Shown here: one piece after another, positions 1 through 10,593 of the stretch
Position numbering within the stretch: position 1 is the first letter of the stretch
Layout: each line of letters starts with the position of its first letter
Origin: Microbacterium flavum
GTDB taxonomy: Bacteria > Actinomycetota > Actinomycetes > Actinomycetales > Microbacteriaceae
Assembly: GCF_018717645.1 (NCBI RefSeq)
Contig: NZ_JAFLHG010000010.1
Span: 62,001-126,000 of the forward strand
Direction of reading: 5' to 3'
Length of the DNA: 64,000 nucleotides
Made by a program: the position numbers and the translations under genes
The notes under the pieces: generated by a model
What the model was told of the DNA's origin: nothing
Databases searched by the model: none
Seen by the model: the letters and a program-made list of their open reading frames with translations, nothing else

Positions 1-1550
1 CGCTGAAGGAGCTCACCGCCGCCGAGGCGGATGCGCTGGCCTCGGCTCTCGAGGGCACCGCCCCTCCCGGAGCCGCCCGTGATGCGCTCGCCGAGCGCGC
101 GCTGGTGGATGCCGAGGGTCGCGCCTGGGACAGCGTCGCGGACGCGTTCCGAACGACCGGACGCTTCTCGCCGCCGGCACCGAGCGCGCCCGCGCCGGCG
201 CAGGAGACCGCTGAGGCCGCCGCCGAGCGGGCGTTCACCGCGTCCGCCTCCCTCGCGGATGTCCTCCACGCCGCCCTCGCTGCCCCGCTGGGACGCATCG
301 GCTCGGGGACGCTGGGCGCTGTCGACCGGCGACGCCTCATCGAGGCGGGCGCGGTCGAGGATGCCGCCGCCGCGGACGAGCTCGTGGCGATCGGCGAGAC
401 GGCGGGCCTCCTCTTCGCCGAGGACCGCTCGATCCTCGTCACCTCCGCGGGCGTCGACTGGCTCAGCAGCAGCACGCTCGCCCGGTGGGCCGAGGTCGCG
501 GAGCGACTGCTCGCGGCGCTCCCCGCCGGCATCCGCAGCACCGGCGGCGCGCTCACGCCCGTGGCGTCCTGGGCGGGCGCCTACCCGTTCGACCCGGCCT
601 GGCCCGCGCAGGCGGATGCCTTCGCGGGGCTCCTGCACCGCTGGGCGGTCACCGGCGTCGACGGCGCGCCGTCCACGTGGATGGGCTCCGCGTTCGGAGG
701 CGGCACCCCCGACCTCGATGCCCTCGCGAGCAGACTTCCCCCCGAGGTCGACCGCGTCTATCTGCAGAACGACCTCACCGCGATCGCCCCCGGCGCCCTC
801 GCGCCCCACCTCGATGTGCGCCTGCGGTCGATGGCGCGGCGCGAGTCGCGCGCCCAGGCATCCAGCTACCGGTTCTCCGCCGAGACGCTCGCCGACGCCC
901 TGACGGCCGGCGAGACGGCCGATTCGCTCCGCTCGTTCCTGCTCGGCCTGTCTCTGACCGGCCTGCCCCAGCCGCTCGCCTACGAGATCGAGCGGTCCGC
1001 CGGGCGGCACGGCGCGCTGCGCGTCGGACCCGACGGCTCGGGGCGGACCCGGATCACGAGCGCCGACCCGGCCCTCCTCGAGACCATCGCCGTCGACCAG
1101 GCACTGCGCCCTCTCGGACTCGTGCCCGACGGCGACGCGCTGATCACCCGCACGAGCCCCGACACCGCGTTCTGGATGATCGCCGATGCGCGCTACCCGG
1201 TCGTCGCGGTCGACGTCGACGGCTCACGCCGCGCGCTCGACCGTCACCGCCTGGCGCGAATCCCGGCCGAGGACCCCGACCCCGCCGAGGTCTACGCCGA
1301 CCTCATCGCCCGCCTGCGGGCGGCGCAGTCCGGGGACGCCGACGCCGCCTGGCTCGGCCGCGAGCTCGAGCAGGCCGTGCGCGGCCGCGCGACGATCGCG
1401 GTGACCGTGCTCCTCCCGGACGGGATCGAGCGGGAGTTCGTCGTCGAGGCGACAGGTCTCGGCGGCGGCAGGCTCCGGGGCCTCGACCGCACGGTCGACG
1501 TGGAGCGCACGCTTCCCGTCTCCAGCATCGTCCGCCTTCGCGCCGTCTGA
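1..1550 (+). CDS. helicase-associated (XPB/Ssl2-like N-terminal type) protein, 5' end outside the window
   Basis: The reading frame is open from base 3 to the stop at 1550, so the start lies upstream of the window; a GTG at 105 is only an internal codon. About 515 residues are visible: an Ala/Leu/Arg-rich protein with predicted winged-helix-like segments and no Walker A motif. It sits 97 bp before the XPB helicase on the same strand. In actinobacteria this neighbour is normally a helicase-associated domain protein thought to partner XPB, and that context is the main support for the call. Its biochemical role is not established by anything in the sequence. Confidence 0.65.
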   Translation, partial: LKELTAAEADALASALEGTAPPGAARDALAERALVDAEGRAWDSVADAFRTTGRFSPPAPSAPAPAQETAEAAAERAFTASASLADVLHAALAAPLGRIGSGTLGAVDRRRLIEAGAVEDAAAADELVAIGETAGLLFAEDRSILVTSAGVDWLSSSTLARWAEVAERLLAALPAGIRSTGGALTPVASWAGAYPFDPAWPAQADAFAGLLHRWAVTGVDGAPSTWMGSAFGGGTPDLDALASRLPPEVDRVYLQNDLTAIAPGALAPHLDVRLRSMARRESRAQASSYRFSAETLADALTAGETADSLRSFLLGLSLTGLPQPLAYEIERSAGRHGALRVGPDGSGRTRITSADPALLETIAVDQALRPLGLVPDGDALITRTSPDTAFWMIADARYPVVAVDVDGSRRALDRHRLARIPAEDPDPAEVYADLIARLRAAQSGDADAAWLGRELEQAVRGRATIAVTVLLPDGIEREFVVEATGLGGGRLRGLDRTVDVERTLPVSSIVRLRAV

Positions 1551-1633
1551 GCCGCGCCCCTCACCGCCCGCCGCGCCCTCACCGCCCGCGGCGCCCCCGT
1601 CGTCCAGAGCGGCCGCGTCCTCCCTCCGGCCGG

Positions 1634-1639
1634 TAGACT
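1634..1639 (+). promoter_or_regulatory. -10 box (TAGACT) of the XPB gene
   Basis: TAGACT fits the actinobacterial TANNNT -10 consensus. Eight bases separate it from the ATG at 1648, so transcription should begin at or within about two bases of the start codon, giving a leaderless or nearly leaderless mRNA. No Shine-Dalgarno sequence lies in between. Confidence 0.6.
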
Positions 1640-1647
1640 GTTCCGTT

Positions 1648-3291
1648 ATGGCTGACGGACCCCTCATCGTGCAGAGCGACCGCACCGTGCTGCTCGAAGT
1701 GGCTCACCCCGACGCCGAGAGCGCCCGTCACGAGCTCGCGATCTTCGCCGAGCTCGAGCGCGCTCCCGAGCACATCCACACCTACCGGATCACCCGCCTC
1801 GGCCTCTGGAACGCCCGCGCCGCGGGACACACCGCGGACGACATGCTCACGACGCTCGACCGATGGTCGCGCTTCCCCGTGCCCGCCTCGGTGTCCCTCG
1901 ACATCCGCGAGACCGTCAACCGCTACGGCCGACTCGTCATCGAGCGCGACGACGAAGGCACCCTGATCCTCCGCGCGACCGACACCGCCGTCCTCGCCGA
2001 GGTCGCGCGGAACAAGCGCATCCAGCCGCTGCTCACGGGGCACCCTTCTCCCGGCGTCTTCACGGTGGATGCCTGGGCGCGCGGCCACATCAAGCAGGAG
2101 CTCCTCAAGGTCGGCTGGCCCGCCGAAGACCACGCCGGGTACACGCCCGGAACGCCGCACGAGATCGAGCTCGCCGAGGACGGGTGGACGCTGCGCCCGT
2201 ATCAGCGCAAGGCCGTCGACATCTTCAGCGAAGGCGGATCGGGGGTCGTGGTCCTCCCCTGCGGCGCCGGGAAGACCCTCGTCGGCGCCGCAGCGATGGC
2301 CGAGACGAAGACGACGACCCTCATCCTCGTGACCAACACCGTGAGCGCCCGCCAGTGGCGTGACGAGCTGCTCAAGCGCACGTCGCTCACGCCGGAGGAG
2401 ATCGGCGAGTACTCGGGTCAGGCCAAGGAGGTCAAGCCGGTCACGATCGCGACCTACCAGATCCTCACCGCGAAGCGGAAGGGCGAGTACGCGCACCTCG
2501 CGCTGCTGGATGCCCTGGACTGGGGCCTCATCGTCTATGACGAGGTGCACCTCCTCCCGGCACCGGTGTTCAAGCTGACCGCCGACCTGCAGGCCCGCCG
2601 GCGCCTCGGCCTGACCGCGACGCTCGTGCGCGAGGACGGCCGGGAGGGCGACGTCTTCAGCCTCATCGGCCCGAAGCGCTTCGACGCGCCGTGGAAGGAG
2701 ATCGAGGCGCAGGGATTCATCTCCCCCGCCGTCTGCTACGAGGTGCGCGTCGACCTGCCCCCGGGCGACCGGATGGAGTACGCCGCAGCCGCGGACGAGG
2801 ATCGGTACCGCCTCGCCGCGACCGCTCACGCGAAGATCGGGGTCGTGAAAGACCTCGTCGCCCGCCACGCCGGCGAGCAGATCCTGGTGATCGGCCAGTA
2901 CCTCGACCAGATCGACGTGCTGGCGGAGGCCCTGGACGCCCCGCAGATCACGGGCGCCACCCCCGTCGACGAGCGCGAACAGCTCTACGGGGCGTTCCGC
3001 GAAGGCCGCATCCCGGTGCTCGTCGTCTCGAAGGTCGCGAACTTCTCGATCGACCTGCCCGAGGCATCCGTCGCCATCCAGGTCTCGGGATCCTTCGGCT
3101 CCCGCCAGGAGGAGGCGCAGCGGCTCGGCCGGCTGCTCCGCCCGAAGACCAACGGACATACGGCGAGCTTCTACACCCTGATCGCCCGCGACACCGTCGA
3201 TCAGGACTTCGCGCAGAACAGGCAGCGGTTCCTCGCGGAGCAGGGCTACAGCTATACGATCCTCGACGCCGAAGAGATCGCCGCCGCCTGA
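1648..3291 (+). CDS. DNA repair helicase XPB family protein
   Basis: Superfamily 2 helicase of 547 residues, the usual size for bacterial XPB. The N-terminal ~180 residues match the actinobacterial XPB damage-recognition region. The motor follows, with Walker A PCGAGKT (204-210), the DEVH box (298-301), TAT motif III (323-325) and the arginine-finger motif QRLGRLLR near the C-terminus. It is expected to be an ATP-dependent 3'-5' DNA helicase in nucleotide excision or related repair; the exact bacterial role is not settled by this sequence. It lies just downstream of the helicase-associated protein but has its own -10 box. Confidence 0.92.
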   Translation: MADGPLIVQSDRTVLLEVAHPDAESARHELAIFAELERAPEHIHTYRITRLGLWNARAAGHTADDMLTTLDRWSRFPVPASVSLDIRETVNRYGRLVIERDDEGTLILRATDTAVLAEVARNKRIQPLLTGHPSPGVFTVDAWARGHIKQELLKVGWPAEDHAGYTPGTPHEIELAEDGWTLRPYQRKAVDIFSEGGSGVVVLPCGAGKTLVGAAAMAETKTTTLILVTNTVSARQWRDELLKRTSLTPEEIGEYSGQAKEVKPVTIATYQILTAKRKGEYAHLALLDALDWGLIVYDEVHLLPAPVFKLTADLQARRRLGLTATLVREDGREGDVFSLIGPKRFDAPWKEIEAQGFISPAVCYEVRVDLPPGDRMEYAAAADEDRYRLAATAHAKIGVVKDLVARHAGEQILVIGQYLDQIDVLAEALDAPQITGATPVDEREQLYGAFREGRIPVLVVSKVANFSIDLPEASVAIQVSGSFGSRQEEAQRLGRLLRPKTNGHTASFYTLIARDTVDQDFAQNRQRFLAEQGYSYTILDAEEIAAA

Positions 3292-3456
3292 GCGGTCACA
3301 GAAGTGGGGCGCGACGCCCTGCGGTGACGAACGCGCCGTGTCCCCAACGCAGGAGGACCGTGCGGCCGCGCCGGAGCCGACCGCAGGATTCCGCGGGCGA
3401 GGCGCGGCGGCGCGATCTTTCGTCCTGCGTTCGGTACACCGCCGACCGGAGCGTGC

Positions 3457-4482
3457 TCAGCGGAAGGCGGACGCGGCGGGCGCCGCCGGAGCGGACGCGG
3501 CCACCGGTGGCGTGAGCACGAGCGTCCGCGGCAGGGGGCGCCCCTGCGCGGCGCGGCGGCGCAGGATCGCCTCGACGACCCCGGTGTACCCGACGATCAG
3601 GACGAGCGAGAAGACGAAGCTCACGAGACCCGTCTCGCTCGCGGTCGGGTCGGTGCCGGCGGCGAGGGAGAGCAGGAACCCGGACAGGTTGTTCACGACG
3701 TGCAGCGCGATCGCCGCCTCGAGCCCGCCGGTGCGCCACGTCAGCCACCCGGCGGCGACGGCGAACAGGCCGACACCCAGCTGACCGAGGATGTCGTACA
3801 TGTGCCCCAGGACGAACAGGGGCACCGGGAGCAGGATCGCGAAGGCGGGATGCCGCAGCCACCGCCCGATCGTCTGCATCAGGTATCCGCGGAAGATGTA
3901 CTCCTCCGCCGCGGACTGCAGCGGCACCAGGAGGAGGATGAGCACCAGCGACACGAGCCAGAGCGGATGCGGAGCCGCCGCCGCCGCAGCCTCCCCCGGG
4001 ATCAGCAGCGAGACGAGCGCGGACACCGCGTACAGCACGAGGGCGACGAGGCCGCACTGCAGGAGCCACCGCCAGCGCAGGCGACCGGCTGCGGAGGAGA
4101 TGAGCCCGACGCGCTTCCCGTTCACGATGAGCGAGGCCAGCTGATAGCACGGGAGCATGAGCACGATCGTCCCGAGCAGGAAGGCGAGGATGACCGGGTC
4201 GCCGGCGTCGATCGTGGGATTCGTCGCGAGGGTCATGAGACGGTCGAGCAGGCTCGGATCCGCGGACGCCGCGATGAAGATGACGACCAGGGCGATCACC
4301 ATCAGCACCGCATAGAAGGCGATGCCGAGCGCGCCGACCGCGAGCGGCGTCCACCAGCCGGACCGGCGGCGTGCGTAGACGAGCCGGTGGAACGCCAGAC
4401 CGGTCGTCGTCGCATCGGCCGGGAGCACGGGGGCGGGCAGCGGGGCGGGCAGAGGAGAAACCGGCGGTGCGGGGGGAGGCAT
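3457..4482 (-). CDS. CPBP family intramembrane glutamic metalloprotease
   Basis: Polytopic membrane protein of 341 residues from the ATG at 4482, which begins MPPPAPPV; a longer reading starting upstream has no membrane or family features. The Pro-rich N-terminus precedes about eight hydrophobic segments. The conserved CPBP (Abi) motifs are present in order: EEYIFRGYLM (the EExxxR motif), FVLGHMYD and HVVNNLSGF (HxxxN). This supports a Rce1-like intramembrane protease, though the substrates of bacterial members are mostly unknown. It is divergent from the response regulator, with 92 bp between them. Confidence 0.88.
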   Translation of the reverse strand: MPPPAPPVSPLPAPLPAPVLPADATTTGLAFHRLVYARRRSGWWTPLAVGALGIAFYAVLMVIALVVIFIAASADPSLLDRLMTLATNPTIDAGDPVILAFLLGTIVLMLPCYQLASLIVNGKRVGLISSAAGRLRWRWLLQCGLVALVLYAVSALVSLLIPGEAAAAAAPHPLWLVSLVLILLLVPLQSAAEEYIFRGYLMQTIGRWLRHPAFAILLPVPLFVLGHMYDILGQLGVGLFAVAAGWLTWRTGGLEAAIALHVVNNLSGFLLSLAAGTDPTASETGLVSFVFSLVLIVGYTGVVEAILRRRAAQGRPLPRTLVLTPPVAASAPAAPAASAFR

Positions 4483-4574
4483 CACCCTCTCATGATGACC
4501 GATCCCCACCCGATCTCGCCCCTCCGGGGACGATATCCAGCAACCGCATCGATTCCGGTGCCAGTATGGGGGGC

Positions 4575-5267
4575 ATGACCGCACCGCGCATCCTCGTCGT
4601 GGACGACGAACCGAACATCCGCGATCTGCTCGTCACGAGCCTCCGCTTCGCCGGCTACCAGGTGCGTGCCGTCGCGAACGGCGCGCAGACCATCTCGGCC
4701 GTGCTCGAGGAGGAGCCCGACCTCATCATCCTCGACGTCATGCTGCCCGACATGAACGGGTTCAGCGTGACCAAGCGCCTCCGGGGCGCGGGGTACACCG
4801 CGCCGATCCTGTTCCTCACGGCGAAGGACGAGACCGAAGACAAGATCGAGGGCCTCAACGCCGGCGGCGACGACTACGTCACCAAGCCCTTCTCGCTCGA
4901 CGAGATCGTCGCGCGGCTCCAGGCGATCCTCCGCCGCACGATGCAGGCCGACGAGGAGTCGACCATCCGGGCCGGCGAGCTCACGATGGATCAGGACACC
5001 CACGACGTCACAGTCGGCGAGGTCTCGATCGACCTGTCCCCCACCGAGTTCAAGCTCCTGCGCTACCTGATGCTCAACCCGAACCGCGTGCTCAGCAAAG
5101 CGCAGATCCTCGATCACGTGTGGGAGTACGACTTCAACGGTGACGCGGGGATCGTCGAGAGCTACATCTCGTACCTGCGCCGCAAGATCGATCCGTACTC
5201 GTCGGAGCCCCTCATCCAGACCAAGCGCGGATTCGGCTACATGCTGAAGGCCGGCAAGACGGCCTGA
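4575..5267 (+). CDS. OmpR/PhoB-family response regulator
   Basis: The protein is 230 residues from ATG 4575 (MTAPRILVVDDEP). An ATG at 4566 is also in frame, but the G-rich stretch between the two fits a ribosome binding site for the second. The receiver domain has the acidic pair D10/D11, phospho-acceptor D54 (in LIILDVMLP), T82 and K104. A C-terminal winged helix (about 135-228) carries the OmpR signature, including SYISYLRRKID. It is a DNA-binding regulator phosphorylated by the kinase encoded 17 bp downstream. The target genes cannot be read from this window. Confidence 0.92.
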   Translation: MTAPRILVVDDEPNIRDLLVTSLRFAGYQVRAVANGAQTISAVLEEEPDLIILDVMLPDMNGFSVTKRLRGAGYTAPILFLTAKDETEDKIEGLNAGGDDYVTKPFSLDEIVARLQAILRRTMQADEESTIRAGELTMDQDTHDVTVGEVSIDLSPTEFKLLRYLMLNPNRVLSKAQILDHVWEYDFNGDAGIVESYISYLRRKIDPYSSEPLIQTKRGFGYMLKAGKTA

Positions 5268-5284
5268 GCGCCGTCCGCTCGACC

Positions 5285-7060
5285 GTGGCAGCTCCCCTCG
5301 CCGCCCACGCCGCCCACGCCCGCAAGGGCGACCGGCTCACCGACTGGTGGCGCGGTGTGAGCCTTCGCGCCAAGGTGACGGGAGTCACCGTGGCGGTCCT
5401 CGCGATGGGACTGGTCGCCGTCGGGATCGGCACCGCCGTCTTCCTCCGCAACGCACAGATCGACGAACGCGACAAGTCGATCAGCCAGGCGGTCACCCTC
5501 GACCAGGCCTCCAGTCTGCTGAGCGTCGAGGTCATCGACGGCGAGGCGCACTTCGGGCCTCCGACCACCGCCCCGCTGACGTCGTTCTCGATCGCCGTCT
5601 ACGGGCCGGATGGGACGCTCCTGCAGACCGGCGGCGCGGCGAGCGCGCCGGGCGGGAATCAGCCCGACTTCCCGACTCCGTTCGGGCTCGACAAGGCCCT
5701 GATGCAGGGGACGACACCCTTCGACATCCTCTCCGTCGACGGCAAGACCGTCTATCACGCCGCCGTCGACCTGCTGCCGATCGCCGATTCGCAGCAGACA
5801 TACGTCCAGCTGCTCGCGCTCTCCCTCGCGCCGGTCAACCAGACGGTGGCGAACTTCGTCGGCATCTACACCGTGCTCGCCCTCGTGACGATCCTCGCCG
5901 GCGCGTTCGCGACGCGTCTGCTCGTGACGTTCGCCTTCCGCAGCCTCGGTCAGGTGGAGACGACGGCGATGTCGATCGCGGCGGGAGACTTCAGCCAGCG
6001 CATGGGCGACATCTCCCCCGGCACGGAGGTGGGCCGCCTCAAGATCGCGATCAACACGATGCTCGACCGCATCGACCAGGCGCTCGGACAGCGCGATGCG
6101 ACCGTGCAGCAGATGCGCCGGTTCATCGGCGACGCCAGCCATGAGCTGCGCACCCCCCTGGTCACCGTCCGCGGGTACGCGGAGCTGTACCGCATGGGCG
6201 CGATCGCCGGCCCGGAGCAGACCGCGCAGTCCATGGAACGGATCGAGAAGGAGGCGATCCGGATGGGAGGCCTCGTCGAGGACCTCCTCGCCCTCGCGCG
6301 GCTGGATGAACGGCGCGACATCGTCGTCACCGACATCGACCTGCGCCCGATCGCCCGCGACGCCGTCCTCGACGCGCGCGCATCCGCCCCGGATCGCGAG
6401 GTGACGCTCGTCGACGAGCCCGCCGCCAAGGCCCCCACCGCACCGGTCCCCGTCGAGACCGCGACGACGGATGTCTCCTCCGCCCGACGGGGAGGTCTCA
6501 CCGGTGCCCGCTCCCTGCTCCGCCGTCGCCCGCGACCGCTCCCTTCCTCGTCTCGGACGCCGCGGGCGGGCGCTGCGGCGGCCGGCGATCCGGCTCCCGC
6601 CGTCCGCGAGGCGCCGGAGCCCATCGTCCTCGGCGACGAGAACCGCATCCGGCAGGTGATCGCGAACCTCCTCGGCAACGCGCGGCGATACACCCCTGCG
6701 GGGTCTCCGGTCGAGTTGGCGACGGGCGTCGATGAGCGCGCGGCGATGGGATGGATCGCGGTGATCGATCACGGTGACGGCATCCCCGAGCAGATCCGCG
6801 AGAAGATCTTCCAGCGCTTCTGGCGGGCGGACACGTCCCGCACCCGGGAGACGGGCGGATCCGGACTCGGGCTCTCGATCGTCGCCTCCGTCGTCGAGGC
6901 CCTGCACGGCTCGATCAGGGTGAGCGAGACCCCCGGCGGCGGCGCGACCTTCACCGTCGGCTTCCCCCTCGCCACGCACCGCAGCCGAGCAGAGCATCTC
7001 CTCATCGAGACGCAGCCCATCCAGCGCCTCCGCCCCGAGGACCTCCCCGACGCGCACTGA
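5285..7060 (+). CDS. sensor histidine kinase, partner of the upstream regulator
   Basis: A 591-residue membrane kinase starting at GTG 5285, 17 bp after the regulator. It has a first membrane helix (about 30-54), an extracytoplasmic sensor region of about 135 residues, a second helix (190-215), HAMP, and a HisKA helix pair with H286 in FIGDASHELRTP. The ATPase domain shows the N-box (about 455-470), GDGIP and GGSGLGLSIV. The architecture resembles mycobacterial TcrY/TrcS-type kinases. An unusual Ala/Pro/Arg-rich insert of about 65 residues (378-445) separates the phosphotransfer helices from the ATP-binding domain. The stimulus is unknown. Confidence 0.92.
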   Translation: MAAPLAAHAAHARKGDRLTDWWRGVSLRAKVTGVTVAVLAMGLVAVGIGTAVFLRNAQIDERDKSISQAVTLDQASSLLSVEVIDGEAHFGPPTTAPLTSFSIAVYGPDGTLLQTGGAASAPGGNQPDFPTPFGLDKALMQGTTPFDILSVDGKTVYHAAVDLLPIADSQQTYVQLLALSLAPVNQTVANFVGIYTVLALVTILAGAFATRLLVTFAFRSLGQVETTAMSIAAGDFSQRMGDISPGTEVGRLKIAINTMLDRIDQALGQRDATVQQMRRFIGDASHELRTPLVTVRGYAELYRMGAIAGPEQTAQSMERIEKEAIRMGGLVEDLLALARLDERRDIVVTDIDLRPIARDAVLDARASAPDREVTLVDEPAAKAPTAPVPVETATTDVSSARRGGLTGARSLLRRRPRPLPSSSRTPRAGAAAAGDPAPAVREAPEPIVLGDENRIRQVIANLLGNARRYTPAGSPVELATGVDERAAMGWIAVIDHGDGIPEQIREKIFQRFWRADTSRTRETGGSGLGLSIVASVVEALHGSIRVSETPGGGATFTVGFPLATHRSRAEHLLIETQPIQRLRPEDLPDAH

Positions 7061-7205
7061 GTGGGCCGCGGCGCCGCGGCGGCGCGACATCGCCTCGTCC
7101 ACAGCGCGCGAATCCGCTCCGACGTCCACCGATCGGTCGGATCCCCGTCGCGGCCACCGTGCGCCGTTCTACCGTGGCGGCATCCAGATCAGAAAGGGGT
7201 CCGAC

Positions 7206-7493
7206 ATGGCGACCTTCTCCGTCGATTCCGATGCCGTCCTGACCGCGACATCGGCCATCCGGTCGACCGCCGATCGCCTGCAGGGCGAGACCGCCGCGAT
7301 GCTCGGGCAGCTCACGCAGCTGCAGGGGTCGTGGACCGGCGCGGCCGCGATCGCCTTCCAGGGGGTGATCGACCGCTGGCGCGTCACGCAGCGCGACCTC
7401 GAGGCCGCACTCGGCGACATCGGGTCCGCGCTCGCCCAGGCGGGCAGCCAGTACGCGCACACCGAGGCCGCCGCCTCCGGCCTGTTCCGCTGA
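7206..7493 (+). CDS. WXG100-family (ESAT-6-like) small protein
   Basis: A 95-residue helical hairpin protein with the central WXG-type turn GSWTGAAA and the typical length of about 100 residues. Proteins of this family are secreted by type VII (ESX/WXG) systems as dimers. A TACCGT -10 box at 7170-7175 would give a leader of about 24 nt carrying AAAGGGG before the ATG. It stands alone: no partner WXG protein or ESX membrane component adjoins it. The only EccC-like ATPase in the window is 18 kb away. No C-terminal YxxxD/E secretion tag is obvious, so export is an inference. Confidence 0.85.
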   Translation: MATFSVDSDAVLTATSAIRSTADRLQGETAAMLGQLTQLQGSWTGAAAIAFQGVIDRWRVTQRDLEAALGDIGSALAQAGSQYAHTEAAASGLFR

Positions 7494-7500
7494 GAACGGG

Positions 7501-7528
7501 AAAGGGCCCCTCCGAAGAGGGGCCCTTT
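7501..7528. terminator. bidirectional intrinsic terminator between the WXG100 gene and groEL
   Basis: Perfect 12-bp inverted repeat (AAAGGGCCCCTC / GAGGGGCCCTTT) around a CGAA loop. It begins 8 bp after the WXG100 stop and ends 16 bp before the groEL stop, so it can end transcription from both converging genes. The A- and T-runs at the ends of the stem serve as short U-tracts in each direction. Confidence 0.85.
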
Positions 7529-7544
7529 CGCGATGAGTCGGGAC

Positions 7545-9200
<1,656 letters not shown>

Positions 9201-9227
9201 TTAGCACTCAGCAGGATGGAGTGCTAA
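9201..9227. promoter_or_regulatory. CIRCE operator (HrcA binding site) of groEL
   Basis: TTAGCACTC, nine bases, then GAGTGCTAA: a perfect match to the CIRCE consensus. It lies 37 bp upstream of the groEL start. HrcA binding here represses the gene until heat stress; hrcA itself is not in the window. Confidence 0.95.
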
Positions 9228-9236
9228 CTCATTCTG

Positions 9237-9257
9237 GCACTCGGGCATGCCGAGTGC
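9237..9257. promoter_or_regulatory. second, degenerate CIRCE-like operator
   Basis: GCACTC, exactly nine bases, then GAGTGC: the CIRCE core with the correct spacing, but without the outer TTA/TAA. Its centre lies 33 bp from the centre of the perfect CIRCE, about three helical turns, so two HrcA dimers could sit on the same DNA face. Confidence 0.6.
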
Positions 9258-9314
9258 AAGCCGATCGGAGCGCACTCCGACGGCGCGCCCGGGCGGCGCG
9301 GGAGGTCGGCCGGT

Positions 9315-9527
9315 TCAGCCGATGACGTGCACCGACTCCGCCTGGGGTCCCTTGGCGCCGGCGCCGACCGTGAACTCGACGGCCTGCCCCTCTTCGAGCA
9401 CCCGGAATCCGGACATGTCGATGTTGGAGTAGTGCACGAAGACGTCCTGGCCGCCTTCGACGGTGATGAAGCCGAAGCCCTTCTCGGCGTTGAACCACTT
9501 GACGGTGCCTTGCGTTGTGCCGGCCAT
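9315..9527 (-). CDS. cold-shock-domain protein (CspA family)
   Basis: A 70-residue single cold-shock domain with RNP1 (KGFGFI) and RNP2 (VFVHY), starting [13 protein letters not shown]. It binds single-stranded RNA and DNA as an RNA chaperone in the cytoplasm. A clear AGGAG lies upstream of the ATG. A TAGCAT -10 box at 9561-9566 would give a leader of only about 27 nt, much shorter than the long regulatory leader of E. coli cspA, so constitutive or differently controlled expression is likely. A small TCGGAG/CTCCGA hairpin at 9265-9280 downstream may be its terminator. Confidence 0.95.
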   Translation of the reverse strand: MAGTTQGTVKWFNAEKGFGFITVEGGQDVFVHYSNIDMSGFRVLEEGQAVEFTVGAGAKGPQAESVHVIG

Positions 9528-9696
9528 ACGAATCTCCTGATGATGCGGTGGGACTCGGCCATGCTAACCAGCGGATGAGCGCCGGATGCCTCGATCCCGG
9601 CACTGTTGACACGGCCGCACCGAAGTGTTCACACGCGTGAAACACGCCCCGGGCGGAGGGCTCCGGGCGGGACCGTGACGGAGCGGACGGGCCCGC

Positions 9697-10293
9697 TCAG
9701 CCGTTCGCGCCGGCGGCGTCCGTCTCGGCGGGATCGGGCTCTGCGCTGCCGGCCCGGTCGAGTCCGATCACGAGGGCCAGCTGCGGCACGTCCGCGCCCC
9801 ACAGCCCGGCATAGGCGTCGCTGAGCTCGACATCCGCGCCGCCGATGGCGCTTGCGAGCCCGCGAGCCGCGCCCTCGTCGGCGGGAGAGCTGAAGTAGAC
9901 GGTCGTCGTGGCGAAGTCCTCCGACCCCGCGTCTCCCGCGGTCACGTCGTCGGCACTCCACCCGGCTGCGACGAGGGTGTCGCTCATCGCGCTCGCGAGT
10001 CCGCGCTCGGGGGTCGCGTTGAGGATCGTCACCTTGTACGACGTGTCGAGTCGGGCCTCGGCGGTCGGCAGTGCGGACGGCGAGGCCGTCGGCGTGGGAG
10101 CGAGCGCGATCCGACCCGTCGCGAGCATGGTCCCGAAGATCCCGGCGGCCACGAGGACGATCGTGGCGATGAGCGACCAGAGCAGCACGACGCCGCCGCG
10201 CATGCGCGGGTTCTCGGCGCGATGGGCGCCGATCCGCCCGACATCGGAGGGAAGGTCGTCGAAGCGATCCTTCGGCGGCGGGGTCTTGGGCAC
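9697..10293 (-). CDS. LytR C-terminal domain (LytR_C) membrane protein
   Basis: A 198-residue protein with a cytoplasmic N-terminus, one membrane helix (about 34-58), an Ala/Pro/Thr linker and an extracytoplasmic domain of about 115 residues. That domain begins YKVTILNATPERGLA, the hallmark of the LytR_C fold found at the end of LytR-CpsA-Psr proteins. The phosphotransferase domain of LCP enzymes is absent, so it is a stand-alone LytR_C protein with a presumed envelope-associated role. It follows the DUF3263 gene after 9 bp, and the two probably share one transcript. Confidence 0.85.
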   Translation of the reverse strand: MPKTPPPKDRFDDLPSDVGRIGAHRAENPRMRGGVVLLWSLIATIVLVAAGIFGTMLATGRIALAPTPTASPSALPTAEARLDTSYKVTILNATPERGLASAMSDTLVAAGWSADDVTAGDAGSEDFATTTVYFSSPADEGAARGLASAIGGADVELSDAYAGLWGADVPQLALVIGLDRAGSAEPDPAETDAAGANG

Positions 10294-10302
10294 CAGAGAA
10301 TG

Positions 10303-10581
10303 CTACCGGGACGTTCCTGTGCGCACCGCGCCGGGTGCCGCCCCGGCATCCGGCGCACTCCCCGGGGAGCGCCGGCGCTCGCGGAGGCGGCGGAGGCGGT
10401 GGACGAGCAGGGCGTCGTAGTCCGCGGCATCCGGATCGACGACGACCCGCTCGAGCAGCTGGTAGTAGCGCGCCGGGGTCATGGCGAGATCGCGGGCGAT
10501 CGCCTCCTCCTTCGCGGCGCCGTGCCCGTTCCAGCGGGACTCGAAGTCCAGCAAGCTGCGGTCGCGCACGGAAAGGGCCAT
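10303..10581 (-). CDS. DUF3263 domain protein
   Basis: A 92-residue protein from ATG 10581 (MALSVRDRSLLDFESRW). The core, with TPARYYQLLERVVVDPDA, matches the DUF3263 family, short actinobacterial proteins with a predicted helix-turn-helix-like fold. A Gly/Ala/Arg-rich tail follows. It probably heads a two-gene operon with the LytR_C gene; this pair is common in actinobacteria. A TACCCT box six bases before the ATG suggests a leaderless transcript. Function is unknown. Confidence 0.8.
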   Translation of the reverse strand: MALSVRDRSLLDFESRWNGHGAAKEEAIARDLAMTPARYYQLLERVVVDPDAADYDALLVHRLRRLRERRRSPGSAPDAGAAPGAVRTGTSR

Positions 10582-10587
10582 GCTCCG

Positions 10588-10593
10588 AGGGTA
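10588..10593 (-). promoter_or_regulatory. -10 box (TACCCT) of the DUF3263-LytR_C operon
   Basis: TANNNT hexamer separated from the ATG at 10581 by exactly six bases, the spacing expected when transcription starts on the first base of the start codon. Confidence 0.5.

Noticed and set aside
3292..3456. A gene or regulatory element in the XPB-CPBP gap
   Set aside because: Both genes converge on it. I see only GC-rich sequence without a clean hairpin, promoter or supported ORF.
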